Below, one piece after another: positions 47,284 through 57,770 of a stretch of 64,000 nt of DNA. How positions within the stretch are numbered: the stretch's first letter is position 1; each line of letters opens with the position of its first letter. The position numbers and the translations under genes are program-made. The notes under the pieces were generated by a model. The model did no database searches. It saw only the letters and a list, made by a program, of their open reading frames with translations, and was not told the origin of the DNA. The stretch is taken from NCBI GenBank assembly GCA_030737875.1, contig CM060910.1:251070427-251134426 (forward strand), written 5' to 3'. The stretch comes from Allium sativum. Taxonomy: Eukaryota > Streptophyta > Magnoliopsida > Asparagales > Amaryllidaceae.

Positions 47284-48745
47284 TGTTAGAGTTTATGCCC
47301 TAGAGGCAATCCATTTGATGGGATCGATAACACTGTTGATGTTATTATTTTATTTGGAATAAAATAATATTCTATTATATTATATTTACTGCGTAATATA
47401 AATATTAATATAATAGAAGTCCTTGGAATTATAATACGGAATTATACAGTTCAAGTGAGTGACTTGAATTTGAGATTATATAATATGTTAAGTATTGTAA
47501 TTCTTAAATGTCCCTAGTCAAGTTTTATTGTTTATATAGGACAACGATAAAACGTAGAGACTAGTATGTTGATTGACTGATGATCACATCTCATTGATCA
47601 TTGTTATACGTGATATTAAAGTCAAGACATAAATACGTATTGGAGAATAGCGTATTTGGCTGACCCACCGTGAGATAACTCCATGGAATATAACTAATAG
47701 TATCATGAGTTATTCTCATAGTGGCAGTGATGTAATAGTCCTCAGACCTGAAATCATTATAATTTTACTCGAGGATATTTGTGTTTTGATATCATCTAAA
47801 GTTATTCGTAACAGTGTAGCGATAACGGTGATTATTGGATAAATCTCGAATAGAATAGAAATTATGAATGATCTAGATGGAATTTAATCCTGCAATATAT
47901 ATCCATGGGCCTCTTGATTGAGTGAGACTGTGAAATGCATGGCCATGCTCAAATATTGATTTATTTTGAACAGTCTACTCATCGATCAAGAAAACGGATT
48001 AAATTATAACGAGGATGATACGATCTGTGCCTCTAGTTTAATCCTGGATATATCGGTTAAAAGGATTATATTACATTGATACACTAGTCACGGAAAGGTT
48101 GTATTGAATCATTGATCTTATTATAACTTGGGTAGCAGCGACGTAGCACTAGATGCCAATCACTGTTTATGATTTTAAATATGAATTAAAATCATTGCCA
48201 ACGTTGTAATAGCCTATAGGGTCACACAATAGAACGTTGTAAAGGAGATTTTATTTTAGGCAAATAAAATATCAAAAATGTTGATATTTTATTTAATGTT
48301 TAAAAGGTATTCACTAGGGTTCCTTTTTTGATAGAAAAGGCTTTGGTTTAAAAAGGAAACATAGATATTCCTTTAATAACACGGCTTGAACCCTAGGGCA
48401 AAATGGATGGATGAGATCTAACCAGAAAAAAATCTGATGAAAACATTCTCTTCTTGACCTAGAATAAAAATGGCGGCTAGTACCCCCTTTTACATCTTCG
48501 AATTCAATTTGATTGAAATCAAAACGAAAACGTTCTGGTGGATACTTGTAGAGGCAAGGCACTTCTGTTTTGCTCAGAATCAATGCATCAGTTCTTTAAT
48601 CGTGAGATGGAAATCGGCTTCAAAGGTAATAAACCCTGAATCTGATTAATACAAGTTTTGATTTGTTTATTTTCGCATAAGATCCTATCTTTAAGTTGTT
48701 AAAATAGAAATAGGGTTTCGATTTAGATCGATTTGAACCCCAACA
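47284..48745 (+). repeat. 3' LTR of the copia-type element
   Basis: tgttagagtttatgccc...ccccaaca. It keeps the original TG start that the 5' LTR has lost. Confidence 0.9.
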
Positions 48746-49456
48746 ATGATTTGAGAACTAGCATACTAGTTTTGTTGACTGAGCTGCAAGTACACATGAA
48801 ACTTTATTCATTCTTTATTCACCGAGATGCATGTATTTGATGTTTTCTTCTGTGTGTTTTGGACACTTTAAAAATTAATAAGAACAGATACTTCATTCTT
48901 GCTTGCTAGTTCCTCTGATGGTTGTATTGCTTATTCACACACACATACACATATTCATTTATTTATATTCAATATATACTTTTGTTATCTTGTGCATTCA
49001 GGTCAGTACTTAGTCTTGTGGAATTATGTTCTTTTATGCGTAAATATGTGTGTATGTGTTATTGTTGTTGCTGCTCCACCTGAACTGCTTTTTTATTTAT
49101 GACTTGTTGCCCTGAACCAAGTTGCTTTGTGCTCTTGTATATGACATTATGTGCATCAAGTATGTTCATGATTTGTTGTATTCATCCATGACTTGACTGT
49201 GTTCTTCTTGCTTGTATGTTCATGATGCTATTGTGCAGAGTAGGTGTGTGTGTTGTATATGTATATTCTTCTGTTATCTTGTGCATTCAAATCAGTACTT
49301 AGTCTTGTGGAAATATGTTCTTTTATGTGTAAATATGTGTGTGTTGTATATGTATATTCTAACTCATTATTGTTCTAATGCAAATTAGGTTGCAAGTATA
49401 GACGAAGATGATGCATTCTGGTTAAGAATTTACTGGGTGATCCACCAGTGAAGCCT

Positions 49457-49799
49457 CACCAAGCTGAAGGCTTTAACTCTCTGGTTAAGAATTACTGAGT
49501 GATTCACCAGGTGCATGCACTTTAGCTCACGATGCCGATTCAGGTATTTATCCCAGCTTATGCATTTAACTAAGCGTCAGGAATGGCAAAGGGGTTAATA
49601 TCAAGTGTTAAATGCTTTTTCCTAAGGTTTAGTGAAGCATCAAATGACACTTGATATATTATCCCCTTTGCTAGTCTTGGTGCTTAGTTAAATGCATAAG
49701 TTAGGATAAATACCCGAACCAGGGCATGAGCTAAAGTGCATCCACCTGATGAATCATCTAGTAAATTCTCAACCAGAAAGTTACACCTTCAGCTTGGTG
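49457..49799. ncRNA. Long hairpin inside the CACTA element (candidate small-RNA precursor)
   Basis: Left arm from caccaagctgaagg (49,457) pairs with the right arm ending ccttcagcttggtg (49,799). Further paired blocks are tgcactttagctca, ggtatttatcc, ttatgcatttaactaagc, gcaaagggg(a/t)taata and caagtgt. The apex is near 49,616-49,637. Arms are about 155-165 bases with scattered mismatches and small bulges. The left arm's ctggttaagaattactg block is also duplicated directly at about 49,418, just outside. Transcription is not shown by the sequence. It could equally be a MITE or an inverted duplication with no transcript. Confidence 0.5.
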
Positions 49800-50147
49800 A
49801 ATGGATTAGCTGTGGATCGAAGTGGTCGATCGCTAAAGTTGAAAAGCGGAGAGTGGTTGATCGTTGAAGTTTACCTTCTTATTGTAATGTAATTATGAAA
49901 TGTGGGTATTTTCTTTATTGTAATGTAATGAAACATTATATATTTTCTTTATTGTAATGTAATGAAACAACGTGTATTTTATTTATTGTAATGTAATCAA
50001 ATAGCATGTATCATTATATATTGTAATGTAATGAAATATTTCATACAATTGTTTCATTTACTGTTACAATTGTGAATTAGTTTATCCTGTGTATAAATTC
50101 TGTTATATATGCTTTGTGTTACAAATAATATGTGTTGCAGTTTCTGC

Positions 50148-50150
<3 letters not shown>

Positions 50151-50191
<41 letters not shown>
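50151..50191. repeat. Microsatellite (CA)n(TA)n
   Basis: About 33 bases of CA then TA, just inside the right subterminal region of the CACTA element. Confidence 0.95.
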
Positions 50192-50192
<1 letters not shown>

Positions 50193-50199
50193 GACACAT

Positions 50200-50393
50200 A
50201 TAAAATACGGTTTATAGCCGTATCTACTAATCGTTTAGATATAGCCAATAGTCGTATATTATTACTAGTGGGATACAGTTTATAGCCGTATCTAATAATT
50301 TAACGTGCCACTTTTTGATACGGCTTATTGCTGTGCCTAACTACTTTAGATACGGCTAAAAACACAACCTAAATAACATATATGGTGTAGTGG
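50200..50393. repeat. CACTA right end: subterminal repeats and TIR
   Basis: Words tagccgtatcta, gatacggct and atacggttta recur at least six times in both orientations before the terminal repeat. Confidence 0.8.
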
Positions 50394-51193
50394 AAAGAAG
50401 AAGTTTGGGAAGGGAGAGTTGACAAGGTGGTGTCACTTTGCATGTAATTAATACACAAACACTTGTGTTAAGAAAAGAGGGGTAGACTGTGATTTGTTTG
50501 GTCCACTACATGGAACCCATGAACTGGATGTAGCTCAATATTGCTTGAAGAGGGCAAAGAGTGAGTTCAAGTATTCCATTTTATGCTTTCCTGCTATTTA
50601 AGTTGTTATCATTTGATAATGTTTCTTAGTGCATTTACTTGGCTCTTTAATTTTAGATAATTGAGATGAAGCTTGAAATATATAGTGTTCATTGTTATGC
50701 TTAAAGTTATGCATTGAGGAATTCACAAGAAGGGACGACATCAGGATACTGATTGGTTGCACGGCTAGAAACTGGTAGGTAGAATTCACAAGTTGTTTTG
50801 TTCAACTGTCAGCACCAATGGATTTAACTTCATTTAATTTGAGTGAAAGGTTATCTTGAACTGAAATGAACAAGATATAGAAAGCAAGGAGTGAGCTTCA
50901 TTTATTTGCATAATAAGTTCGCTTCAGTTATTTGTTGTATGTGCTTTGATATTCTACAATGTTATAGCATGACTATTATAAGCTTTATTCTTGTAATAGG
51001 TATAACCATGTTTGTAAACAAACTTTTGAATTTGACATGTCATGGAAATCCAATGGTGTATAACATATTATCCTCTTGTTTTATCTAATAGATTGATGTG
51101 AATCTATCATCTTGTTTGCTTATAGTGCTGAAAATATTATCTTATTTATCCTTGTGAATAGTATATATTTTCTCTTGCATCGTTGTATAAAAC
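50394..51193. other. Host DNA right of the CACTA element
   Basis: Continues the sequence left of 34,050. One stretch at about 50,481-50,560 is open and looks coding (GVDCDLFGPLHGTHELDVAQ), but splice sites around it are poor and no partner exon is established. Confidence 0.35.
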
Positions 51194-51440
51194 AACTGGT
51201 GCAAAAAATAAGTATTTTTGCCTAAACACAACATTTTTTGCACTGGTTTGTGGTAAAAACCAGAGCAAAAAACTAATCTTTTGCACTGGCTGTTACTGAC
51301 AAACAATGCGAAAAACCTTTTTTTCATCGATTCTAAAATCGGTGCAAAAGAAAAAAGTCTTTTGCATCGTCTGCATTTGTACCAATTGTAGAACTGAAGC
51401 AATGGATGGTAAACAATCGATGCAAATGACCTGTTTTGTC
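51194..51440. repeat. Cluster of short inverted repeats (DNA-transposon end-like)
   Basis: Motif actggtgcaaaa and its complement ttttgcac(t)ggt recur in both orientations; the first pair (51,194-51,209 and 51,233-51,248) is a perfect 16-base inverted repeat. Such ttttgcaccggt arrays are common in the ends of plant DNA transposons. No terminal repeat or target duplication was found, so this is a fragment. Confidence 0.5.
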
Positions 51441-51556
51441 CACTTGGTGTTGGTTCCTCTTCTTAGCAAGCCAAGCTCACGTCGTGTAGCTTTAGGTAGT
51501 GGATGTCGAGCTCTACGGGTGCAGCTAACGTAACCTTTGAGCTGCTTGTATATTGG

Positions 51557-53437
51557 TGTAACAACCCCAATTTCCAATTTTAAGTATATTTTATTTAATG
51601 ATTTAATTTAACTTTTGGTTTTATTTATTTTATTTCTTTGGATTTTATTGAAACAAAAATATTGATTTATGATTTAAAACTTATATTGTTTTAGGATTTT
51701 ATAAGATAACTATTTTGATTTTGATATAAAAGCTAGATTTATTTTTGATTATATAACAAATGAATTAGATTTCAATTTAAATACAATTTAATAATACAAA
51801 TCAATATTTGTAATTTCAAATCTTATTTATTGATAAATTTTAATCGAGTTTAGATAATTGAATTTGATTTTTTTTTGAATTTTAATTTAAGTATATTTGA
51901 ACTTGTATTATTATATAATTGGTTTACGAATATAATTAGAGTTATATTTTTGATTTAATTTCAATATATTCTGTAATTTTCTTATAATGGAAATTTGGAA
52001 TTTGAAATACGTACTGTGAGACGTAGCAACCGTGAAAATTTCGTTGGAAAATTTGAATATTTGTCGGTCGCGCATTTTTCAATGCAAAGATGCGCATAAT
52101 AATTCAAATTTTAATTATTTATAATCTCTTTGAATCCAGTTCGGACAAATATCAAAAATATTCTATTCATTGTCAGTAATCCAACGGCGGAATTCATTTT
52201 GCGAAAATCGGACGTTTTAACCTCTTTTTTTCATCCGCATTTTTACGTTAAAAGAGGTCCGTAATGCATTTTTGAACGAAGCATTTTTGATACTGCATAT
52301 TATATATCGTTGTGTCTGTCTCATCACGCTGATTACCATAATATATTCATTTGTCAATTTCGGTGCTCAGTTCGTGTTGTATTGCGAAAAGGCTTGCACA
52401 GTTAATTTTTGAAATAAAACCATTTGAGTTCGACGTGTCCCTATTTGGATTCTACATACTTTTCTAGCCATTTTGGGTTTGCAAAAGCTGTCCTTTTATT
52501 TTACTAAACTACCTAGTTGTTTTTTTGTTTTTCCAGAACATAGTAAGTGGAACATTTAGCTTTCACATTTTCTTTTGGTTGCATGCACGTTGGTTCCTTT
52601 TTCATCATTTTTCTACCGTACACTTTCATTTTAAAATTCCAAAGCATTTTGTGCCTTTAGACATTATTCCAATGCAATGTTCCTTATTTTTTCAATATAA
52701 ACGGTTCATTTTTTATTTTTAATATCAGTTGGAACCTTTGTTTTTCTAACCAAATGTGTTCATTTCTTTTCACAAGCGACACCTTCAAATCTTTGCGTAT
52801 ATAACAAACTGAAGAATCGTTCAAATTCAAGAACCGTTCATCCACTTTTTCTGCAAAACGTGTTGCCTCGTGAAGCATGTCCTCTCCCCAACTGTTTCTT
52901 CTCATTATGTATACTGCTTTTTCCATTTTCACTTCCATACCACTACCTTTCCCAATCGCGATTGCTCCAATTATATCCAGTCCTTTTAGATGTCCAACTC
53001 ACAAGCTCTCCCACCTTTCCCACGTCCACCTTCACCAGCCTGCTGTTATGCTCCACCCGCTTCGACTGCGACACCAAACCTGAGACCCTTCCCTTCCGAG
53101 ATCCGCCGCTATCGAGATCCACTCCTCCGCTTTTACCCGAACCCTCGGGCCACTTATAACATCATGACCAACTTCGGCCAGATCCGAAGTTCGAGCCGCC
53201 ATGTGCCGCACCCTGCTGTCCCTAGATTCCCCATCTCCTTATCCACCCAAAGCCGTATCCAAGCTCCACCATTCCAGAGCCTCATCCGAACCTGTGTTGT
53301 CCCATTTCGCCAGCGCCAAGTCTTCCAGCTTGAGCTCCTCTCGCGATGACCGTCTCCGACGTGAACCCTATAGCCGACCCACCCTGAATTCGATGGCCGC
53401 TGCTGAAACTCGAGCTCAACCCTTTAGCCAGACCCAC
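51557..53437 (+). mobile_element. Left part of a long LARD-type LTR, copy c
   Basis: Begins tgtaacaaccccaatttcc and shows the same layout as the solo LTR at 55,809: an AT-rich first part, then a GC-rich, C-rich block (52,980-53,430). Interrupted at 53,438 by another LTR; its right part is not in the window. Several overlapping frames in the GC-rich block (52,860-53,476, both strands) are not accepted as genes, because all frames are open there and the composition explains it. Confidence 0.6.
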
Positions 53438-55808
53438 TGTAATGACCCGAATTTCTGTACTCTTCGACTCGACTAATAACACCACACATCCAAACCAAAT
53501 TGCACAGAAATACGAATCATTATTAGAAAGAAGGTAGAGGATGAGAAATAGAAAGAAATAAATATTAGAATAGAAGAAAAACGAAGATCACAAACTCACA
53601 GCGGAACGAATAAAATATATTAAATAACATAACTTTTGAAATACAAATATGTTTTGAATACACATACCATTATCAGAGCATAATAGTTATTTCTGGAACA
53701 GTTATAAGTACCTGTTTCCAGATATAAACATGATACACAGCGGAAAATATGAGTCTAAAGCAAACTGGTGAAGCCTCCTGCTTCAAACTCTTCCAAGTGA
53801 ATCAGTAAAATCCCGATTACTTGACTTCCCATACAAATATAGGCACCCAAGAGTTTAGGGAAAACAAAACAAAATAAACTCTAGGTCAGTCATGGAACTG
53901 GTATGAGTAAACTCCAACCATTTGTTTAACTTTAAAATCCTTTCGAAAGAAATGGTAATCGTAAGACCGATCCACACATAAAAATGAATGGTTTTTACCT
54001 TATGATAATCCAAAACATTTTGATATCAAATCCAATGATATTACAATAGTGTCTAAATCAAATAAATAGCAATCTAGCGGAATGCTTGCATATCACGCTC
54101 CATATATAATATAAAATCAAAAACCGCAGGGCGCTTATTGGAGATTGGATTCCCAACATGACAAGGTATGGAACCATCTTCCGATAGTGTATCTCTAGAG
54201 GGGAATACATTGGGTTCAACAAGAACGTCTTGCAACCTGGCCCACACATGGCTGACCACTCACTTAACTTGAGTGTATCGAGCATATTATCACCAACAGT
54301 TGTGATCAACAACCATTATCGAAAGCATACAGCAACGAATATAATAAAAAGCAAATAAAATTTCTCTAGATCAGGTGATAGTACCCCTAATGGGAATGAT
54401 CCACATGGCCATGTTGCCTGCCCGATTTCTGTCATTTCCCGGGTGATGAGGCTTGAGGTCACGATTATCTTTCAGAACATCTTGTCACCATTTACTTTGA
54501 ATGTCACTTTGTAAGATCCATCCATACACGTTTCTTGGGACTGGACAAACCGAAGGCACTATCCTATCAATCCATCTTGGGCAATTCTTACCTAGGATTA
54601 ACAGAACATTCCTTGCACTTTACTCCATCCTCAATTATCTTCAGCATCAGTTGATTCGTAACTCTTATGCCAATACATAGTGGTTTTCAGATACTAAACC
54701 TGATCCCGGTCTCTCCGTATTGACAACAGAGGTATAAAATAAAATAAAACTGTGATAGTCCGTGATTTAACTATCAAAGAAACATCCATACAATCAACGG
54801 TCGTATTTCCAATTGGAAATTCTATCGATCAACTATCAAACAATATTGGGCCCCTTTTTAAATTAATTCCTTATTATATTATCATTTCCAGTTCCCACTT
54901 TCCATTTTTCGTATCCTTTCAAAGCTCTATTTCTCTATCGCTTCTTGAAAAGAACATTTCCAATATCCTAATTTCTTTATTCAAGAAAATATCACTTATT
55001 CTAGTTAGAAAACATTTCTAAATATTCACAAATACTTATTTTCTATATTCAGAAAATATATCTTATTAATATCGGAAAATATTTCCATTCCTTAATTCCT
55101 CGTCGGCCAATTCATATCATATTCTACGTGTAGAAAATATCTCTCATTTTATTTAGGAAAACATTTCAAAAATCTTTTAAATTAACGCGATGTTATAAAA
55201 CATCGTTATTACAACTCAAACCACTAATCATTTATTAACTAACCATATTGCTAACCAATCTTCACTATCGTACCTTAATCATTTCTCTATCAATCATGAA
55301 GTCAATCAAGTTGGGGTATGATTACCTCTCAGACCTTAATTGAACAACATTCTCAACTTTGAAATAGGCAAAGCTCACACCTTCAGACAAAACATCGCTT
55401 ACGCGACTCTCGGATCAAATCTAAGAACCTCTTCTATTTACTGGAAAAAAATTGATTATAACGGTAGCGTTACAATCGTTGTTTCCAAATATTTGAGTTA
55501 TAAAACATTCATTATAACGATAGCATTAAAATCGCTATTTAGATTTATAAAACATTTATTATAAAGGTAGCGTTATAATCGCTGTTTAGATTTACAAAAC
55601 ATTTATTTTAACGGCAGCGTTAAATCGCTATTTAGATTTATAGAATATTTATTACACAGTAGTGTTATAATCGATGTTTTGAATAAAGTACCATGTGCGA
55701 CGCACACGCTTCCGTTATTCATTTTTAAAAGATAGTCAAAATGTCCGGATTTACACAATGCAAACATATACCATTCTGTTTATCGAAACCCATAAGATAA
55801 AGGGTATA
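53438..55808 (-). mobile_element. Long LARD-type LTR in opposite orientation, copy d, first part
   Basis: Begins tgtaatgacccgaatttctg and has the block ctcacagcggaa(c/g)gaataaaatat near 53,597, shared with the LARD LTRs at 16,382 and 22,718, so it reads in that orientation. A stretch at 54,060-54,310 is, on the minus strand, a diverged match to 59,800-60,070. Continues after 60,771. Confidence 0.7.
55440..55690. repeat. Tandem repeat, ~52-56 base unit, five copies
   Basis: Unit aaaacatttattataacggtagcgttataatcgctatttagattt in variants. Lies in copy d. Confidence 0.85.
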
Positions 55809-56499
55809 TGTAATAACCCGGAAATCTGAGCCAATTTAAAATTTTTATTTTGGCAATTTTAGTGAATTTTGAATATTTAAAATGAATTATTTTAAATAAT
55901 AACAACGAGAAATTTAAAATGAATAGAAATAGAACGTATATATTTATTTGAAGTGTCAATATAAATAGTTATTTTAAATTAAAAAGGAATTGAAAATGGC
56001 GTAGTAGTTCGAAATTTCGATTTCAAAGTTCAAATGAATGTACATGATTCAACATAAACCGGATTTTAGCGAAACCAAAAAGAAAAAAAACATAAATTAA
56101 TCCGTCGCGCCCCCCGTCAGGGCCACCTCGTCGCCTCCTCGCCGCCCACACCTCCCAGTCGCCCGTCGCTCCTCCTCCACCCCCTCTCCTCTCCGATCTC
56201 GAAGCTCCGATGCCCCCTTCGATCGATGCGAGACACCGACGCGCCCCCTCCCCTTGAAGACCCGCCACCATCAGAACCTTAACCGCCCCACCTGACGAGA
56301 CCGCCGCGCCCCTTGACCCATCACCAGACCTTGAGCCCGCCCCGCCTCCTTTCGAACAGCAAAACCGCCTCCAAACCCTACCCTAAAACCGCCCCAAATC
56401 TGCAGCTACATCGCCGACACCATGGCAGGTCCGCCCTCCGCAACACCATCGACGCAGCCGCCATCTCCACCCGCGATTTTATATATGTATGATAGTAAA

Positions 56500-56740
56500 G
56501 TTATGATTTTTATTATCTAGAAAGAGAAATAAAAATATGATTTTTATCTATATAGAAGTGAATAAAAATATAATTTTTATATGATGTAGAGAATAAAAAT
56601 ATGATTTTTATATTATAGAAAGAATAAAAATATGATTTTTATATTATAGAAAGAATAAAAATATGATTTTTATATTGGTAGAGTATTAAAAATATGATTT
56701 TTAATGTACAGAACATCATATTAAAAATGTGATTTTAATA
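56500..56740. repeat. Minisatellite, ~28-base unit
   Basis: About seven copies of (a)gaataaaaatatgattttta-t plus a short variable end. Confidence 0.85.
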
Positions 56741-56989
56741 TGAACAGCGTAGAGAAGACTGCGTTGGCGCATCAAGCAAATCCCGACTGTTATGAAATTC
56801 AGAAATAAAGATGGCGGAGTGGAACCCTCGGTGAGAACTCCTCACTTTTATTTCAATTTCTATTTGAAATATATACTAGGATGCAGATGGTGCTTAGCAG
56901 CACCCGACACCCGTCGTCCACAGACCATGGACGACTTGTTTGTTTGATTGATGTGTTGCGAAAATTGATTGTGTGATTGGAATTGAAAT

Positions 56990-57200
56990 CAAATATATAT
57001 TCATGTGTTGAAATTAAATATATATTCATGTGTTGAAATCAAATATATATTCATGTGTTGAAATAAAATATATATTCATGTGTTGAAATCAAATATATAT
57101 TCATGTGTTGAAATTAAATATGTATTCATGCGTTGAAATCAAATATATATTCATGTGTTGAAATAAAATATATATTCATGTGTTGAAATAAAATAAATAC
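56990..57200. repeat. Minisatellite, 25-base unit
   Basis: Eight copies at exact 25-base steps from 57,001 (tcatgtgttgaaat(c/t)aaata...). One copy has gc for gt. Confidence 0.95.
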
Positions 57201-57574
57201 TCATTTACAAATTGAACGATTTGTTTATGTACACCAATTTGACTGATATTGATTGGGACGATAAATTTTACACATCGCCCAACTGCACAAATAAAATCTG
57301 TGTTTGATTGTTTGAAACCCCACACGGGTGTTGGGATGAAATTGGGCATGCACTAATCCCAATAATTAGCTGTATGTCGATCGATTGATTGACATGCTGT
57401 TATAAACGTTGAATATTTATATTTGATGCTTATACAGTGTAGAATGCACTCTGGATGATGGTTGATTATTTATCGTTGCTATTATATATATGTGTTGTAT
57501 GGAAACCATATAATTAACATTATATGGTAATTGATTGGGCCTCATTCCAATTTGGAAAATAAGGAATATTATAA

Positions 57575-57770
57575 AAGAAAATTCATGTGTTGAATAGAAA
57601 GAAAATTCATGTGTTGAGTAGAAAGAAAATTCATGTGTTGAATAGAAAGAAAATTCATGTGTTGAATAGAATAAAAATTCATGTGTTGAATAAAATATAT
57701 ATTCATGTATTGAATAAAAATATATATTCATGTGTTGAAAAAAATATTCATTTGTTGAATAGAATAACGA
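57575..57770. repeat. Minisatellite, ~24-base unit, same core as the 25-base one
   Basis: About eight copies with core attcatgtgttgaata followed by gaaagaaa or a variant. The core is shared with the array at 56,990-57,200, 400 bases upstream. Confidence 0.95.

Larger units (their letters stand above)
34840..48745 (+). mobile_element. Copia-type LTR retrotransposon inside the CACTA element
   Basis: LTRs 34,840-36,299 and 47,284-48,745 (1,460 and 1,462 bases), perfect target duplications atgat (34,835-34,839 and 48,746-48,750), primer binding site tggtatcagagcc at 36,301 and polypurine tract aagtgggaga at 47,273-47,282; plus orientation. The inside is mostly non-coding, with an integrase remnant at 46,318-46,850, which places it in Ty1/copia. 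A LINE (about 40,063-45,126) and a foldback element (39,375-39,565) are nested inside. Without the LINE it is about 8.8 kb. Confidence 0.9.
34050..50393. mobile_element. CACTA (En/Spm-type) DNA transposon, non-autonomous, interrupted
   Basis: Terminal inverted repeats cactacaccatatatg (34,050-34,065) and its complement (50,378-50,393), with 3-base target duplications gaa at 34,047-34,049 and 50,394-50,396. Subterminal short repeats agccgtatc/gatacggct occur several times within 350 bases of both ends, as is typical of CACTA elements. Bases 34,840-48,745 are a later LTR-element insertion; without it the transposon is about 2.4 kb. No transposase (TNPD/transposase_21) or TNPA-like frame is seen in the remaining DNA, so it would depend on a partner. 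A 343-nt hairpin lies inside (49,457-49,799). Confidence 0.9.

Noticed and set aside
52860..53476. Several long overlapping frames in all phases, 91-119 codons
   Set aside because: The block is C-rich and poor in stops on both strands, so many frames are open together; the region lies in a large LTR and no frame shows a domain.
56023..56271. Minus-strand 82-codon G/R-rich frame
   Set aside because: Explained by the GC-rich block of the solo LTR; not kept in the related LTR at 51,557.
56990..57770. Regular repeats that could look like a CRISPR array
   Set aside because: Units abut with no unique spacers, there are no cas genes, and the DNA is plant nuclear.
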